DNA of 34,056 nt from Candidatus Bacteroides merdipullorum (GCA_019116045.1 DXCK01000111.1:1-34056), one strand, 5' to 3'. Counted from the first letter of the stretch, positions 1-9,117 are shown. Translations and numbers: made by a program. The notes: generated by a model from the letters alone, not told the origin.

Positions 1-62
1 TCTGCCATAACCATTGTACTCATTGCAAACATCGCTACTACTGCTAAAACTAATTTCTTCAT
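1..62 (-). CDS. N-terminus of a secreted protein, cut by window edge
   Basis: Reading the minus strand from the ATG at 62 gives an unbroken N-terminus starting MKKLVLAVVAMFAMSTMVMA, a classic signal peptide: two lysines, a hydrophobic core and an A-x-A-like end. Only about 20 codons lie inside the window, so the mature protein and its function cannot be judged. A Bacteroides-type -7 element lies about 54 bp upstream at 116-123, which supports this as a real gene start. Confidence 0.7.
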   Translation of the reverse strand, partial: MKKLVLAVVAMFAMSTMVMA

Positions 63-115
63 AATGCTTGGGTTTTAAAAGTGAATAATTGAATCGTTGT
101 TTCCTTTTCGTACTG

Positions 116-123
116 CAAAGGTA
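116..123 (-). promoter_or_regulatory. Bacteroides-type -7 promoter element, minus strand
   Basis: The minus strand reads TACCTTTG here, matching the Bacteroidetes -7 consensus TAnnTTTG. A TTTC at 144-141 is a weak -33 candidate with shorter than usual spacing. It would drive the secreted-protein gene starting at 62 with a leader of about 50 nt. Confidence 0.6.
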
Positions 124-218
124 GAGGGCGATGTTGGAAAGAAACTGGAAGAATCTGTCTTTTTCGAAAAAATGCTGTTCATTCTGCGTGTTCGTGCCCA
201 GAATGTCTGGTTGCCTAT

Positions 219-287
219 GTTTAGACAGTCCAAACTCCTGTGTTTGCTCGTCCTAAACACCTATGTTTGTTCATCCCAAACGCCGAA
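219..287. repeat. Three tandem 23-bp degenerate dyad repeats
   Basis: Units 219-241, 242-264 and 265-287 are each 23 bp. Each begins with a 17-bp dyad of form GTTTG-N7-CAAAC, with one arm imperfect in units 1 and 2 (GTTTA or TAAAC), followed by a 6-bp spacer such as ACCTAT. A more decayed fourth unit may lie at about 189-218. The array sits between a minus-strand promoter (116-123) and a plus-strand promoter (348-355). The 23-bp period would place the dyads about two helical turns apart. It could be an operator array or a decaying intergenic repeat. The remainder of 63-386 shows no gene. Confidence 0.6.
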
Positions 288-347
288 CGTGCAAATATCC
301 TGCAAGATATAGAAATGATAAGTCAACTGAGACAGGCCGCCTGCGCT

Positions 348-355
348 TACCTTTG
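348..355 (+). promoter_or_regulatory. Bacteroides-type -7 promoter element, plus strand
   Basis: TACCTTTG matches TAnnTTTG. No convincing TTTG is seen at the -33 position. It lies 31 bp before the ATG of the broken PHP-domain gene, followed by AGGAGA at about 375-380, so the promoter and leader of that gene look preserved although the coding region is not. Confidence 0.5.
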
Positions 356-386
356 CAAGAGATGGAATATTGTAGGAGAATAAATC

Positions 387-718
387 ATGGACAGAAGAAC
401 TTTTTTACAAACATCCGGGTGGCTGCTGGCGGCTGCCCTCTCGCCCGCGAGCCTGACAGGAGGCAACGGACAGCCCTTGGAGGCAGGGAAGTCATCGATG
501 CCGCCCGCTCGCGAAACATTGCCATCGAAATCAACGATACCATGCACGTACCGCATGAAGCCTTCATTCGGATGGCGCGCAGCGCTGGCCTGAAATTTAC
601 TTTCGGTTCCGATGCCCGCAATCACACCGTCGGGAGGATGGACTACTGCCAGCGTATGGCACGGCAATGCCGGTTGACGGAGAAAGACTTCTTCATCCCC
701 GGGCGTCCGCTCGGATAG
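387..718 (+). pseudogene. Remnant of Tat-exported PHP-domain phosphoesterase
   Basis: Frame 3 from the ATG at 387 encodes a twin-arginine leader (MDRRTFLQTSGWLLAAALSP) that soon loses any sense. A different frame (frame 2) from about 485 to the stop at 716-718 encodes what looks like the C-terminus of a PHP (polymerase and histidinol phosphatase) domain protein, with IAIEIND, then KFTFGSDARN and a conserved HTVGRMDYC stretch. Intact members of this type are several hundred residues long. Here about 30 N-terminal and about 75 C-terminal residues remain, joined out of frame around 470-485. I infer a large internal deletion plus frameshift. PHP domains are metal-dependent phosphoesterases; the metal-binding N-terminal half is gone, so no activity is expected. 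Confidence 0.65.
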
Positions 719-760
719 AACGCGGCAGTAGTTGTCCGCTTTGTCCTCGTGGCCTGTGTG

Positions 761-1924
761 TCAGGACTGCACAAACCCGGCAAACCGCTCCAGCCCCTCC
801 AGCATCCGGCTGCGTGGGCAGGCAATGTTCCACCGCAGGTAGCCTTCACCCTCGGCGCCATACATGGTGCCGGCATTGAGCCAGAGATGTGCTTGTTCCA
901 CGAGGTCGTGCTCCAGCCTCTCCGACGGCGTACGCAGGGTCGAGCAGTCCATCCATTCCAGGTAGGTGCCTTCCAGCCTGACGAGGGGGAATTGCGGCAG
1001 GCGTTCGGCACAGAAGGTGCGGAAGGTGCGGTCGTTCTCTTCCAGGTAGGCGATGAGTTGGAGGAGCCATGCTTCGCCTTCGTCAGAGTAGGCGGCCTCG
1101 GTGGCGATGACGCCGAAGGGGTTGACGTCGCACACCTCGTTGATATTGATGGCGCGGTCGATGCGCGCGCGGATGTCGGCATCGGACGAGACGATGGTGG
1201 CAATCTGCAAGCCCGCTATGTTGAACGCCTTGCTGGGCGAGACGCAGGTGATGGAGTTCTCCAGGCACGCGTCGGACACGGAGGCAAAGGGCGTATAGAT
1301 GTATCCGGAGAAGACCAGTTCGCAGTGTATCTCGTCCGCCACTACCCTGACGCCGTGGCGCAAACAGATGTCATTCAGGCGAGCCAGCTCATTGCGCGTC
1401 CAGACACGTCCGGCGGGGTTATGCGGGTTGCAGAGCAAGAGCAGTTTGGCACGCGGGTCGGCAGCCTTGCACTCCAGGTCATCGAAGTCCATGCGGTACG
1501 TATCGCCCTCGCGCCGCAGGGGATTGGCCAGCAGTTCACACCCATTGTTGCGGATGGAGGAGAAGAAGCAGTTGTAGACCGGCGTCTGGGCAATCACCTT
1601 GTCGCCCGGCACGGTCAGCGCTTTGATGATGGCCGAGAGAGCAGGCACTACACCTGAGGTGTACATCATCCAGTCGGTCTGTATGCTCCATCCGTGTCTG
1701 CGGGCAAACCAGGAGGCTACGGCTTCGTAATACGTCTGTGGCACGCGGGTGTAGCCAAAAATGCCGTGCTCCACCCGTCGGCGCAGGGCCTCGGTGATGG
1801 CAGGGGCAGTGCGGAAGTCCATGTCGGCCACCCACATGGGCAGCACGTCGGCATCGGCAGCCGAATCCCACTTGTAGGAGTTCGTGCCACGCCGTGCGAT
1901 AAGTTCGTCGAAGTTGTAGTTCAT
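761..1924 (-). CDS. MalY/PatB-type PLP-dependent C-S lyase / aminotransferase
   Basis: A 387-residue fold-type I PLP enzyme of the MalY/PatB (cystathionine beta-lyase) subgroup of class I/II aminotransferases, the family's usual length. Visible signatures: the N-terminal LPMWVADMDF (28-37) typical of PatB/MalY, CNPHNPAGR (165-173) contacting the cofactor, D197 in VVADEIH for the pyridine nitrogen, Schiff-base lysine K232 in SPSKAFN, and R364 in YLRWN for the substrate carboxylate. Family members cleave cystathionine or cysteine to pyruvate, ammonia and a thiol in the cytosol; some act as aminotransferases. The reaction here is inferred from the subgroup. It is monocistronic, and its stop lies 43 bp from the end of the PHP remnant on the other strand. 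Confidence 0.85.
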   Translation of the reverse strand: MNYNFDELIARRGTNSYKWDSAADADVLPMWVADMDFRTAPAITEALRRRVEHGIFGYTRVPQTYYEAVASWFARRHGWSIQTDWMMYTSGVVPALSAIIKALTVPGDKVIAQTPVYNCFFSSIRNNGCELLANPLRREGDTYRMDFDDLECKAADPRAKLLLLCNPHNPAGRVWTRNELARLNDICLRHGVRVVADEIHCELVFSGYIYTPFASVSDACLENSITCVSPSKAFNIAGLQIATIVSSDADIRARIDRAININEVCDVNPFGVIATEAAYSDEGEAWLLQLIAYLEENDRTFRTFCAERLPQFPLVRLEGTYLEWMDCSTLRTPSERLEHDLVEQAHLWLNAGTMYGAEGEGYLRWNIACPRSRMLEGLERFAGFVQS

Positions 1925-1992
1925 AGTGTTCAGTATTTAGTAGTTCGTTAGTAAATAAGTAATCAGAATGAAATGATGATTTATTGGTATCG

Positions 1993-2175
1993 ACCACAGA
2001 TGACACAGATAATGCAGATTTGCACAGATTCTTTTAAGTAATCATTCCTATTTAGTTTATACTATTGATGTGTCTGTCATTCTGAGCGTTGTTTTCCCCC
2101 ATCTGTCGGTGGAGAACAACATTCGGGGCAATGGTTACATCTGTGGTCATCTGTTATATCTGTGTTATCCGTGGT
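1993..2175. repeat. Intergenic element with imperfect terminal inverted repeats
   Basis: The left arm near 1993-2009 (CCACAGATGACACAGAT) is an imperfect inverse of the right arm near 2158-2175 (ATCTGTGTTATCCGTGGT). Both arms also hold short 9-10 bp echoes of CAGAT/ATCTG. ATCTGTG-rich inverted sequences of this style are common dispersed intergenic repeats in bacteria; whether this one moves or forms a transcript hairpin is not shown. No gene is seen in the 1925-2213 gap. Confidence 0.45.
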
Positions 2176-2213
2176 TTAAATCCCCATTTATGGCACGAAC
2201 TGAATTTCAGCGT

Positions 2214-3635
2214 CTACTGATGGCTGATTTTCATCCATTTTCCCCTTTCTAATCTTATCAGGAAGATAAGTCCCCGGAAACAAAGCTCGATGCACATGGC
2301 CAGCCATACGCCGTTCAGTCCCATCGAAGGTGCCAGGGCGGCAGCCAGTGTCAGGCGTACAGCCCAGATACTGAAGAAATTCATCAGACAAGGCACCAGT
2401 GTGTTGCCTGCGCCCACAAACACGCCGTAGGCCACGATGGCGGCGGCAAACATCGGCTCGGCAAAAGCTTCGATGCGCAAGGCTTCAATGCCCAGGCGTT
2501 GCACCTCGGGGTCGGGTGTCATGCTGCCCATGATGAGCGGCGCCCCCACGTAGAGTATGACGCCCATCACGCCCATCACAGCCATGCCCATGCCCACGGT
2601 GATGCGTGCAAAGCGGCGGGTCAGGTCTTTTCGCCCGGCACCGAGGCTTTGACCCACCAGGGTAGTGGCGGCATCGGCAATGCCATAGCCGGGCATGTAG
2701 CACAAACTCTCGGCTGTGATGCCGAACGAATTGGCGGCAATAGCGAAGACACCCAGCGGTGCCACGATGACGGTGGTCATGATTTGTGCGCCGCAGATGA
2801 CGATGTGTTCCACACCCATCGGCAGCCCGATGTGCAGGGCCTTGCGCACAGTGGCCCACGTCGGGCGGAAACTGCCATGCTCGCCTCTCAGCTTCAGGTC
2901 GTTGGAGCGGGCTATCAGATACCACATCATCAATCCGGCCACCACGGCTTCGGCTGCCGCTGTGCCCAAAGCTGCGCCTGTCACGCCCAGTCCGGCACCC
3001 GGCATGTGCAGGTTGAGGCCAAACCACTCCACCTCGCGTGTGGGAAAGATAAGGAAGAAGTTGAACACCACATCCAGCAGACACATCAGCACGTTGAGCA
3101 GTCCCGGTACCCGCATATTGCCGCTGCACCGCAGCATGCTGCCTGCCAGGAAGTTGAGTTGGAGCAGCGGGAGAGAGAGAGCAAAAATCAGGAAATAAGC
3201 AGATGCCCCTCCGTTGATTTCATCTGTTCCTCCCAGCCATACGGGCAAGCCTCCGCTGATTAAGGCGCCGATGCCAGCCAATGCCAGACTGAAGATGGAT
3301 ACAGAAAGAATGGCTTGCCGTAAGACAGCCCGTGCTTCGGCCAGGCGTGACGCCCCCACATGGTGTGCCACTTGTACGGAGAAACCCGTGGCAGCCGCGC
3401 TGCAAGTCCCCCAGAAAAGCCAGGTAGTGGTAGATACCAGTCCGATGCTGGCGGCGGCACCGGCACCCAAGCGTCCCACCATGGCTGCGTCGATGTATTG
3501 CATGGCAATGGCCGATATTTGCGCCACGATGCTGGGGATGCTGAGTTCTACGGTCAGTCGCAATTGCTGCCGCAGCGTCATGGCTTGACCATTGCGGATG
3601 AGCAATAAAAGGCTGTCTGTCTTGTCTTTCTTCAT
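2214..3635 (-). CDS. MATE family multidrug/Na+ antiporter
   Basis: A 473-residue, strongly hydrophobic protein with about 12 membrane segments arranged as two MatE halves, near the typical length. Family marks are the N-terminal IPSIVAQISAIAMQYIDAAMVGRLG, split here as IPSIVAQ and YIDAAMVGRLG (about 33-57), and the second-half GLPMGVEH and VGQSLGAG. MATE proteins export cationic drugs or metabolites in exchange for Na+ or H+ at the inner membrane; the substrate cannot be told. The -7 element at 3644-3651 is only 9 bp from the ATG at 3635, so the transcript would be nearly leaderless, or translation starts at Met19 (MTLRQQL). Confidence 0.9.
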   Translation of the reverse strand: MKKDKTDSLLLLIRNGQAMTLRQQLRLTVELSIPSIVAQISAIAMQYIDAAMVGRLGAGAAASIGLVSTTTWLFWGTCSAAATGFSVQVAHHVGASRLAEARAVLRQAILSVSIFSLALAGIGALISGGLPVWLGGTDEINGGASAYFLIFALSLPLLQLNFLAGSMLRCSGNMRVPGLLNVLMCLLDVVFNFFLIFPTREVEWFGLNLHMPGAGLGVTGAALGTAAAEAVVAGLMMWYLIARSNDLKLRGEHGSFRPTWATVRKALHIGLPMGVEHIVICGAQIMTTVIVAPLGVFAIAANSFGITAESLCYMPGYGIADAATTLVGQSLGAGRKDLTRRFARITVGMGMAVMGVMGVILYVGAPLIMGSMTPDPEVQRLGIEALRIEAFAEPMFAAAIVAYGVFVGAGNTLVPCLMNFFSIWAVRLTLAAALAPSMGLNGVWLAMCIELCFRGLIFLIRLERGKWMKISHQ

Positions 3636-3643
3636 AACATCGG

Positions 3644-3651
3644 CAAAGGTA
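3644..3651 (-). promoter_or_regulatory. -7 promoter element for MATE gene
   Basis: The minus strand reads TACCTTTG. It ends 8 bp before the ATG at 3635, so either the message is nearly leaderless or translation begins at the downstream Met19 codon. Confidence 0.5.
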
Positions 3652-3682
3652 CGTCTTTTCCACGGTTTATTGAATACCCGAA

Positions 3683-4423
3683 TTACGGAAGCTCACTTTT
3701 CATCGCTTGGAAGATTTCTTCCCACGCATCGCACAAAGCCTGCATGGAGGGAAACAACAAATCGGCACCGGCATCCAGCAGCACTTGTCCGTCCAGCGGA
3801 CCGGTGTTGACAGCGATGGTGAAGATGCCAGCCGCGTGTCCGGCTTGTACGCCGATGGGGGCGTTTTCCACTACGATGGCTTCGTGGGCTTGCACGCCGG
3901 CTTTTTGGAGTCCCATCAGATAGGGTTCGGGATTGGGCTTTCCGTGCTTCACGTCGAAGGCGGTCACCATGTGTTCCGGGGTAAAGATGCCGGGATAGTG
4001 GTGGTTGAGGCGGTCCAGCAGCGAGCGTTGGCCCGAACCTGTCACCAGTACGGGGATGAGGCCGGCATCTGTCACTTTTTGCAGCAATGCAGGGGCGCCG
4101 GGCATGGATATGGGTTCGGGATAGCTGCTGAAGGCTTCGCTTTTCTCGGCATAAATCTGCTCGATGAGTTCGGGCGGCGCATCGTGTCCATACTGTCGGT
4201 TGTAGGCGATGTTGATGGTCGATGCCCCTGTACGTCCTTCGTGCAGGAACGCTTCTTGTCGGCTGAAGCGCAGGCCGTGCCGGTTCATGACGGTGGCCCA
4301 GGCTTCGGCGTGGTAAGGCATGGAGTCGAACAAGACGCCATCCATGTCGAAGAGGACGGCTTTGAGGCTGATAGCGGGGTAAGGACCACGGGAAAGATAT
4401 TGTTGAATGGCTGTTTTGAGCAT
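3683..4423 (-). CDS. HAD phosphatase, beta-phosphoglucomutase-like
   Basis: A 246-residue haloacid dehalogenase superfamily protein of the beta-phosphoglucomutase/phosphatase subgroup with a C1-type helical cap. Motif I is DMDGVLFDS (nucleophile D26, acid/base D28), motif II VTGS around T128, motif III K162 in HGKPNPEPY, and motif IV VENAPIG (E186, N187). It probably hydrolyses or isomerises a small sugar phosphate in the cytosol; the exact substrate cannot be read from sequence. It has its own promoter (4446-4453) and is separated from pgi by a terminator, so it is not in that operon despite being downstream on the same strand. The first about 18 residues precede the domain; a later start is possible but there is no better ATG before the fold begins. 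Confidence 0.85.
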   Translation of the reverse strand: MLKTAIQQYLSRGPYPAISLKAVLFDMDGVLFDSMPYHAEAWATVMNRHGLRFSRQEAFLHEGRTGASTINIAYNRQYGHDAPPELIEQIYAEKSEAFSSYPEPISMPGAPALLQKVTDAGLIPVLVTGSGQRSLLDRLNHHYPGIFTPEHMVTAFDVKHGKPNPEPYLMGLQKAGVQAHEAIVVENAPIGVQAGHAAGIFTIAVNTGPLDGQVLLDAGADLLFPSMQALCDAWEEIFQAMKSELP

Positions 4424-4445
4424 ATACGTTATTCTGTTTAGGCTG

Positions 4446-4453
4446 CAAATTTA
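4446..4453 (-). promoter_or_regulatory. -7 promoter element for HAD phosphatase gene
   Basis: The minus strand reads TAAATTTG, matching TAnnTTTG, 22 bp before the ATG at 4423. A TTTG at 4469-4466 is too close for a standard -33. Confidence 0.55.
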
Positions 4454-4506
4454 TAAAAAAAGCGTCAAAAGCGTGTGGAAAAATCCGGCTGCGTGGGTTG
4501 GGACAA

Positions 4507-4543
4507 AAAGAGAGGCTGTAATGAAAAGATACAGCCTCTCTTT
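4507..4543 (-). terminator. Intrinsic terminator after pgi
   Basis: A perfect 13-bp stem (4507-4519 pairing with 4531-4543) with an 11-nt loop. On the minus strand the stem runs into TTTTTGTCC, so it fits rho-independent termination of the lysS-gpsA-pgi transcript, 28 bp past the pgi stop. The other direction also has T-rich sequence (TTTGTATTGT). Confidence 0.85.
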
Positions 4544-4570
4544 GTATTGTAAAAAGCCCGGGATTTCCGG

Positions 4571-5908
4571 TTAGAGTCTTGCTTGGATAGCTTTCGATGC
4601 TTCCTCATAGCCCGGTTTGTTGAGCAGGGCAAACATGTTCTTCTTGTAGGCCTCTACGCCCGGCTGGTTGAACGGGTTTACGCCCAGGAGGTAGCCGCTG
4701 ATGCCGCAAGCTTTCTCGAAGAAATAAAGCAGTCCGCCGATGCTTGTTTCGTCCAAGGCGGGGATAGTGAGGCGCAGGTTGGGGACGCCACCGTCCACGT
4801 GAGCCAGTTGAGTGCCCAGTTCGGCCATCTTGTTGACTTCGTCCACGCGTTTGCCAGCCAAGTAGTTCAAGCCGTCCAGGTTTTCTTCATCGCTGGGCAC
4901 TTGCAGCTTGTGGTTAGTATGTTCTACGGAAATGACTGTTTCGTAAATGGTGCGTTCGCCTTCCTGAATCCATTGGCCCATCGAGTGCAGGTCGGTAGAG
5001 AAGTCTACGGCTGCGGGGAAGATGCCTTTGTTGTCTTTACCTTCCGATTCGCCGTAGAGCTGTTTCCACCATTCGCTCACATAATGCAGTTTCGGGTTGA
5101 AGTTGACGAGGATTTCAATCTTCTTGCCGTTTTTATAGAGTTCATTGCGAGTGGCTGCATAGATGGCGGCCGGATTTTCTGTGAAAGGAACATCTTTTCC
5201 GCAAGCTTTTTCCATGGCAACGGCGCCTGCTACTAATTTCTCTATGTCAAAACCTGCCACGGCGATAGGCAACAAGCCCACGGGGGTCAGTACAGAGAAG
5301 CGGCCACCTACGTTGTCGGGGATGATGAATGATTTATATCCTTCTTTGTCGGCAGTCACGCGAGCAGCACCTTTCTTGGCATCGGTGATAGCTACGATAA
5401 CTTTCTTGGCCATTTCTTTTCCACGCTGGTCTTCGCATTGTTTGCGCAACAAGCGGAAAGCTAATGCCGTTTCGGTGGTAGTCCCTGATTTGGAGATGTT
5501 GATGACGCCGAACTTTTTACCTTTCAGGTATTCTGTCAATTCATAAAGGTAGTCTTCGCCGATGTTGTGTCCAGCGTAGAGGATGACGGGAGCATCTTTC
5601 TTCTCCTGCAACCAGGTGAAGCTGTTGGACAGAGCTTCGATGACGGCACGTGCGCCCAAGTAGCTGCCACCTATGCCGGCCACGACAACAACGTCGCAGT
5701 TTTCACGCAGTACTTGTGCGGTAGCTTTCAAGTCATTCAGATGTTCCTGTGTGATGGAAGAGGGCAAGTGCAGCCATCCCAGAAAATCATTACCCAGGCC
5801 GGTACCGTTTTCCAGCATGTCTTGTGCTTCTTTTACCTGCTTTTCGTAAGCATACACATTTTCCTTGGAAATGAATCCGAAGGTCTTTTCAATGTTTAAA
5901 GTAATCAT
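4571..5908 (-). CDS. pgi: Glucose-6-phosphate isomerase
   Basis: A 445-residue phosphoglucose isomerase of the short bacterial type (about 450 residues, Bacillus-like), interconverting glucose 6-phosphate and fructose 6-phosphate in the cytosol. Signatures: GIGGSYLG (78-85), the sugar-phosphate site SKSGTTTET (139-147), DNVGGRFS (198-205), the acidic LYGESEGK (284-291), H308 in DLHSMGQ, and [12 protein letters not shown] (411-422) supplying the ring-opening lysine. It follows gpsA after 44 bp with no clear promoter in the gap, so it is probably co-transcribed with lysS and gpsA and ended by the hairpin at 4507-4543. Confidence 0.97.
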   Translation of the reverse strand: MITLNIEKTFGFISKENVYAYEKQVKEAQDMLENGTGLGNDFLGWLHLPSSITQEHLNDLKATAQVLRENCDVVVVAGIGGSYLGARAVIEALSNSFTWLQEKKDAPVILYAGHNIGEDYLYELTEYLKGKKFGVINISKSGTTTETALAFRLLRKQCEDQRGKEMAKKVIVAITDAKKGAARVTADKEGYKSFIIPDNVGGRFSVLTPVGLLPIAVAGFDIEKLVAGAVAMEKACGKDVPFTENPAAIYAATRNELYKNGKKIEILVNFNPKLHYVSEWWKQLYGESEGKDNKGIFPAAVDFSTDLHSMGQWIQEGERTIYETVISVEHTNHKLQVPSDEENLDGLNYLAGKRVDEVNKMAELGTQLAHVDGGVPNLRLTIPALDETSIGGLLYFFEKACGISGYLLGVNPFNQPGVEAYKKNMFALLNKPGYEEASKAIQARL

Positions 5909-5952
5909 AGCTCAATGTTTGTTATATATATAATGTATATATGGTTAATCCG

Positions 5953-6948
5953 CTACCGGAACGAGTCCGTCAGCAACTTAATCTCTATGGTGGGGGAAAT
6001 ACGCTCGTAGAGGATGTTATAGACAGCATCGAGTATCGGCATATTCACGTGATAGTGTCGGTTTATCTCCTTGATGCACTTGGTGCCGTAGTAGCCCTCG
6101 GCTATCATTTCCATTTCTATTTGCGCACTTTTTACCGAATAACCTTTGCCTATCATGGTGCCGAAGGCGCGGTTGCGGCTGAAGTTGGAGTAACCCGTCA
6201 CCAGCAGGTCGCCCAAGTATGCTGAATCGTAGACATTGCGGTTCAACGGGTGGACAGTGGTCAGGAAACGGTTCATTTCTTGCACAGCGTTCGACATGAG
6301 TACGGCCTGGAAGTTGTCGCCATATTTCAGGCCGTTGCAGATGCCGGCGGCAATGGCGTAGACGTTTTTCAGTACAGAGCCATATTCGATGCCCGCCACG
6401 TCGTTGCTCACCGAGGTCTTGATGTACGAACTGGCAAAACGTTCGGCTATAAGCGAAGCTTTGGTGGTGTCCGGACAGGCAATGGTGAGGTAGGAGAGGC
6501 GTTCCAAGGCTACCTCTTCTGCGTGGCAGGGACCGGCTATGACGGCAATGTTTTCGGGTGGTACGTTATACTCTTTGGTGAAGTATTCCGATACTATCAG
6601 GTTGTCATCCGGCACAATACCTTTAATGGCTGTGATGATGAACTTGTCCTTAATCTTCGTCTTTAGCTTCTTCAAGTGTGACTTGAGGTAGGGCGACGGT
6701 GTGACGAATATAAGGGTATCCGATTCTTTCACCACATCGTTGATGTTTGAGCTGAAGTTGATGCGTTTGATGTCGAACTTGACGCTCGTCAGATAGGCAG
6801 GGTTGTGCCCGAGGCGTTTGAAGTCGGCGATGCGGTCGTCGCGCCGCATGTACCAGTTAATCGCTTCGGTCTTTGTGAGGACAATTTTGGCAATGGCCGT
6901 TGCCCAACTGCCCCCGCCCATGACGGCTATCTTTCCCGGCAGTTTCAT
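5953..6948 (-). CDS. gpsA: NAD(P)H-dependent glycerol-3-phosphate dehydrogenase
   Basis: A 331-residue GpsA, which reduces dihydroxyacetone phosphate to sn-glycerol 3-phosphate for phospholipid synthesis in the cytosol. The N-terminal Rossmann fold carries GGGSWATA (11-18). Other family marks are FVTPS (81-85), AIKG with K109, AGPCHAEE (138-145) and the catalytic K194 in [10 protein letters not shown]; the C-terminal helical domain follows. Its ATG overlaps the lysS stop by 4 bp (ATGA), which indicates translational coupling. Length matches the family. Confidence 0.96.
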   Translation of the reverse strand: MKLPGKIAVMGGGSWATAIAKIVLTKTEAINWYMRRDDRIADFKRLGHNPAYLTSVKFDIKRINFSSNINDVVKESDTLIFVTPSPYLKSHLKKLKTKIKDKFIITAIKGIVPDDNLIVSEYFTKEYNVPPENIAVIAGPCHAEEVALERLSYLTIACPDTTKASLIAERFASSYIKTSVSNDVAGIEYGSVLKNVYAIAAGICNGLKYGDNFQAVLMSNAVQEMNRFLTTVHPLNRNVYDSAYLGDLLVTGYSNFSRNRAFGTMIGKGYSVKSAQIEMEMIAEGYYGTKCIKEINRHYHVNMPILDAVYNILYERISPTIEIKLLTDSFR

Positions 6949-8681
6949 TGCTCTATCTTTTCAATCCAGGCCTGTACGTCGGCCACGCTTGGGTTGGTCA
7001 GTTCCAGTTTGTATTTCTTGTTGAGTCCACAGATGTCCATGTGGAGCTTCTGCGGGTTCACATCCTTCATGTCACTTACTAAGTTGTAGCCAGCCTTTTG
7101 GATGACGGGTACCCAGTCGGCAGGGATGCCCAACGCGGTGTACTTGGCGGGGGCGTCCTTTGGAGCTACTTTTTCCGGGCGCATCTGCGGGAAGAAGAGC
7201 ACTTCCTGGATGAAGGGCTTGCCCGTCATCAGCATAGTCAGGCGGTCGATGCCGATGCCGATGCCCGACGTGGGCGGCATGCCGTATTGCAACGCCTTGA
7301 GGAAGTCTTGGTCGATGAACATGGCCTCATCGTCTCCCTTCTCGCTCAGGCGGAGTTGCTCTTTGAAGCGTTCTTCCTGGTCGAGGGGGTCGTTCAGTTC
7401 GCTGTATGCGTTGGCCAGTTCCTTGCCGTTCACCATCAGTTCGAAGCGTTCGGTCAGGCCGGGTTTCGAGCGGTGCATCTTGGTCAGCGGCGACATTTCC
7501 ACGGGATAGTCGGTGATGAAGGTGGGCTGGATGAACGTGCCTTCGCAGAACTCGCCGAAGATTTCGTCTATCAGCTTGCCTTTGCCCATGGTGTCGTCTA
7601 TTTCCATCTTCAGTTCCTTGCAGATGGTGCGTATCTCGTCTTCCGTCTTGCCTTCCAGGTCATAGCCGGTCTTCTCCTTGATAGCCTCGAGGATGGGTAG
7701 ACGGCGGTAAGGAGCTTTGAAGCTGATGGTCTTACCGTCGATAACGGTTTCCGGGCAGCCGTTTACGGCGATGCAGATGCGCTCCAGCAGCTTTTCGGTG
7801 AAGCTCATCATCCAGTTGTAGTCCTTGTATTGCACGTACAGCTCCATGCAGGTGAACTCGGGATTGTGGTTCTTGTCCATGCCTTCGTTGCGGAAGTTCT
7901 TGCCAATCTCGTAGACGCCCTCGAAGCCGCCCACGATGAGACGCTTCAGGTACAGCTCGGTGGCAATGCGCAGGTAGAGGTCGATGTCCAGCGAGTTGTG
8001 GTGCGTGATGAACGGACGTGCGCTGGCGCCGCCGGGGATGGATTGCAGGATGGGCGTTTCCACTTCGGTATAGCCGGCTTCGTCCAGTGCGGCACGCATG
8101 GTGCTGATGATTTTGGCGCGTTTCAGGAATGTGTCCTTCACGCCGTCGTTCACGATGAGGTCTACGTAGCGTTGGCGGTAACGCAGCTCGGGGTCTTCGA
8201 AGGAGTCGTAGGCCACGCCGTCCTTGTATTTCACGATGGGCAGCGGTCGCAGGCTCTTGGAGAGTACGGTGAGTTTTTTGGCGTGCACGCTGATTTCGCC
8301 CGTCTGTGTACGGAAAACGAAACCTTCGATGCCTATGAAGTCGCCCAAGTCGAGCAGGCGTTTGAACACTGTGTTATACATGTCCTTGTTCTCGTCCGGG
8401 CAGATGTCGTCGCGCGTGATGTACACCTGTATGCGTCCTTTCGAATCTTGCAGTTCGACGAACGAGGCTTTGCCCATGACGCGGCGGCTCATCATGCGTC
8501 CGGCAATGGATACCTGGCGCGGCTCGTCGTCGTCTTTGAAGTCTGCTTTTATATCAGTGGAGAAAGCATTGGTTACATACTCGGCGGCGGGATAGGGGTC
8601 GATGCCCAAGGCGCGCAGCTCGTTGAGGCTGTTGCGTCGGATGATTTCCTGTTCGCTCAGTTCTAATACGTTCAAGTTCAT
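6945..8681 (-). CDS. lysS: Lysyl-tRNA synthetase, class II
   Basis: A 578-residue class II LysRS that charges tRNA-Lys. It has an N-terminal OB-fold anticodon domain (about 50-150; [16 protein letters not shown]), motif 2 FRNEG (263-267) and motif 3 GIGIGIDRL (473-481). After the catalytic core there is an extra segment of about 74 residues (505-578) that E. coli LysS lacks; such extensions are usual in Bacteroidetes. In-frame ATGs also exist at 8699 and 8696, but the -7 element at 8708-8715 leaves almost no leader for them, while ATG 8681 ([12 protein letters not shown]) gives a leader of about 20 nt and matches the usual N-terminus. First gene of lysS-gpsA-pgi. Confidence 0.95.
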   Translation of the reverse strand: MNLNVLELSEQEIIRRNSLNELRALGIDPYPAAEYVTNAFSTDIKADFKDDDEPRQVSIAGRMMSRRVMGKASFVELQDSKGRIQVYITRDDICPDENKDMYNTVFKRLLDLGDFIGIEGFVFRTQTGEISVHAKKLTVLSKSLRPLPIVKYKDGVAYDSFEDPELRYRQRYVDLIVNDGVKDTFLKRAKIISTMRAALDEAGYTEVETPILQSIPGGASARPFITHHNSLDIDLYLRIATELYLKRLIVGGFEGVYEIGKNFRNEGMDKNHNPEFTCMELYVQYKDYNWMMSFTEKLLERICIAVNGCPETVIDGKTISFKAPYRRLPILEAIKEKTGYDLEGKTEDEIRTICKELKMEIDDTMGKGKLIDEIFGEFCEGTFIQPTFITDYPVEMSPLTKMHRSKPGLTERFELMVNGKELANAYSELNDPLDQEERFKEQLRLSEKGDDEAMFIDQDFLKALQYGMPPTSGIGIGIDRLTMLMTGKPFIQEVLFFPQMRPEKVAPKDAPAKYTALGIPADWVPVIQKAGYNLVSDMKDVNPQKLHMDICGLNKKYKLELTNPSVADVQAWIEKIEQ

Positions 8682-8707
8682 ATCGCAATATTTCATCAAT
8701 TTGGGTA

Positions 8708-8715
8708 CAAAAGTA
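8708..8715 (-). promoter_or_regulatory. -7 promoter element for lysS operon
   Basis: The minus strand reads TACTTTTG, matching TAnnTTTG, 27 bp before the lysS ATG at 8681. A second overlapping TTTG lies just upstream (8719-8716). Confidence 0.6.
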
Positions 8716-8858
8716 CAAAGTTTTTTTGTTTCCTCGTGCTTTTCTGACTAATAAAGTAGGGGGAGGGCTTCAAAACTTCGGTGTCGGGTCTGACTTTTTG
8801 TCGGAAGATACGGGCGGGGAAAGCTCTGTTTGTGGTGGGAGAGATGGATTTCTCTCTT

Positions 8859-8924
8859 GTTCGACGTTTGCTTCTTTTGTGTTCGATGTAGCCTTGCTTC
8901 TTGTTCGGTGTAGCCTTCTTTCTG
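8859..8924. repeat. Three tandem 22-bp degenerate repeats
   Basis: Units 8859-8880, 8881-8902 and 8903-8924 each start GTTCG and share a GTTCGRTGTAGCCTT-CTTCTT-like body; units 2 and 3 are most alike. The array lies in the 450-bp gap between the divergent lysS and ftsK promoters. The rest of the gap (8700-9086) is T- and G-rich with scattered GTTCG and GTTTG words, including GTTTG-N11-CAAAC at 9040-9060, and shows no convincing gene. Confidence 0.55.
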
Positions 8925-9086
8925 GGGCTTGAGGGGGATGCGGGCGTTGTTTTTTGTCTTTTGAGTTTGTAAAGGTTCGGTTATTGTTCTGTTCGACAGG
9001 TGTCTGTCTGTTTGGGGCTTGCCGATTCTCCGCATGCTTGTTTGTCGGGGCGAAACAAACGATTCTTTTTCCGTCGGGAAATACAT

Positions 9087-9117
9087 TTTGTCACGTGGCA
9101 GATAATTATTACTTTTG
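9087..9117 (+). promoter_or_regulatory. Complete Bacteroides promoter (-33/-7) for ftsK
   Basis: TTTG at 9087-9090, a 19-bp spacer, then TACTTTTG at 9110-9117: both halves of the Bacteroides sigma consensus at standard spacing. The transcript would start near 9122, which rules out upstream in-frame starts such as 9000 and fixes ATG 9150 as the ftsK start. Confidence 0.8.

Noticed and set aside
219-287. Repeat array as a CRISPR
   Set aside because: Units are contiguous with no unique spacers, are degenerate, and no cas gene is present; the same holds for the other 22-bp arrays.
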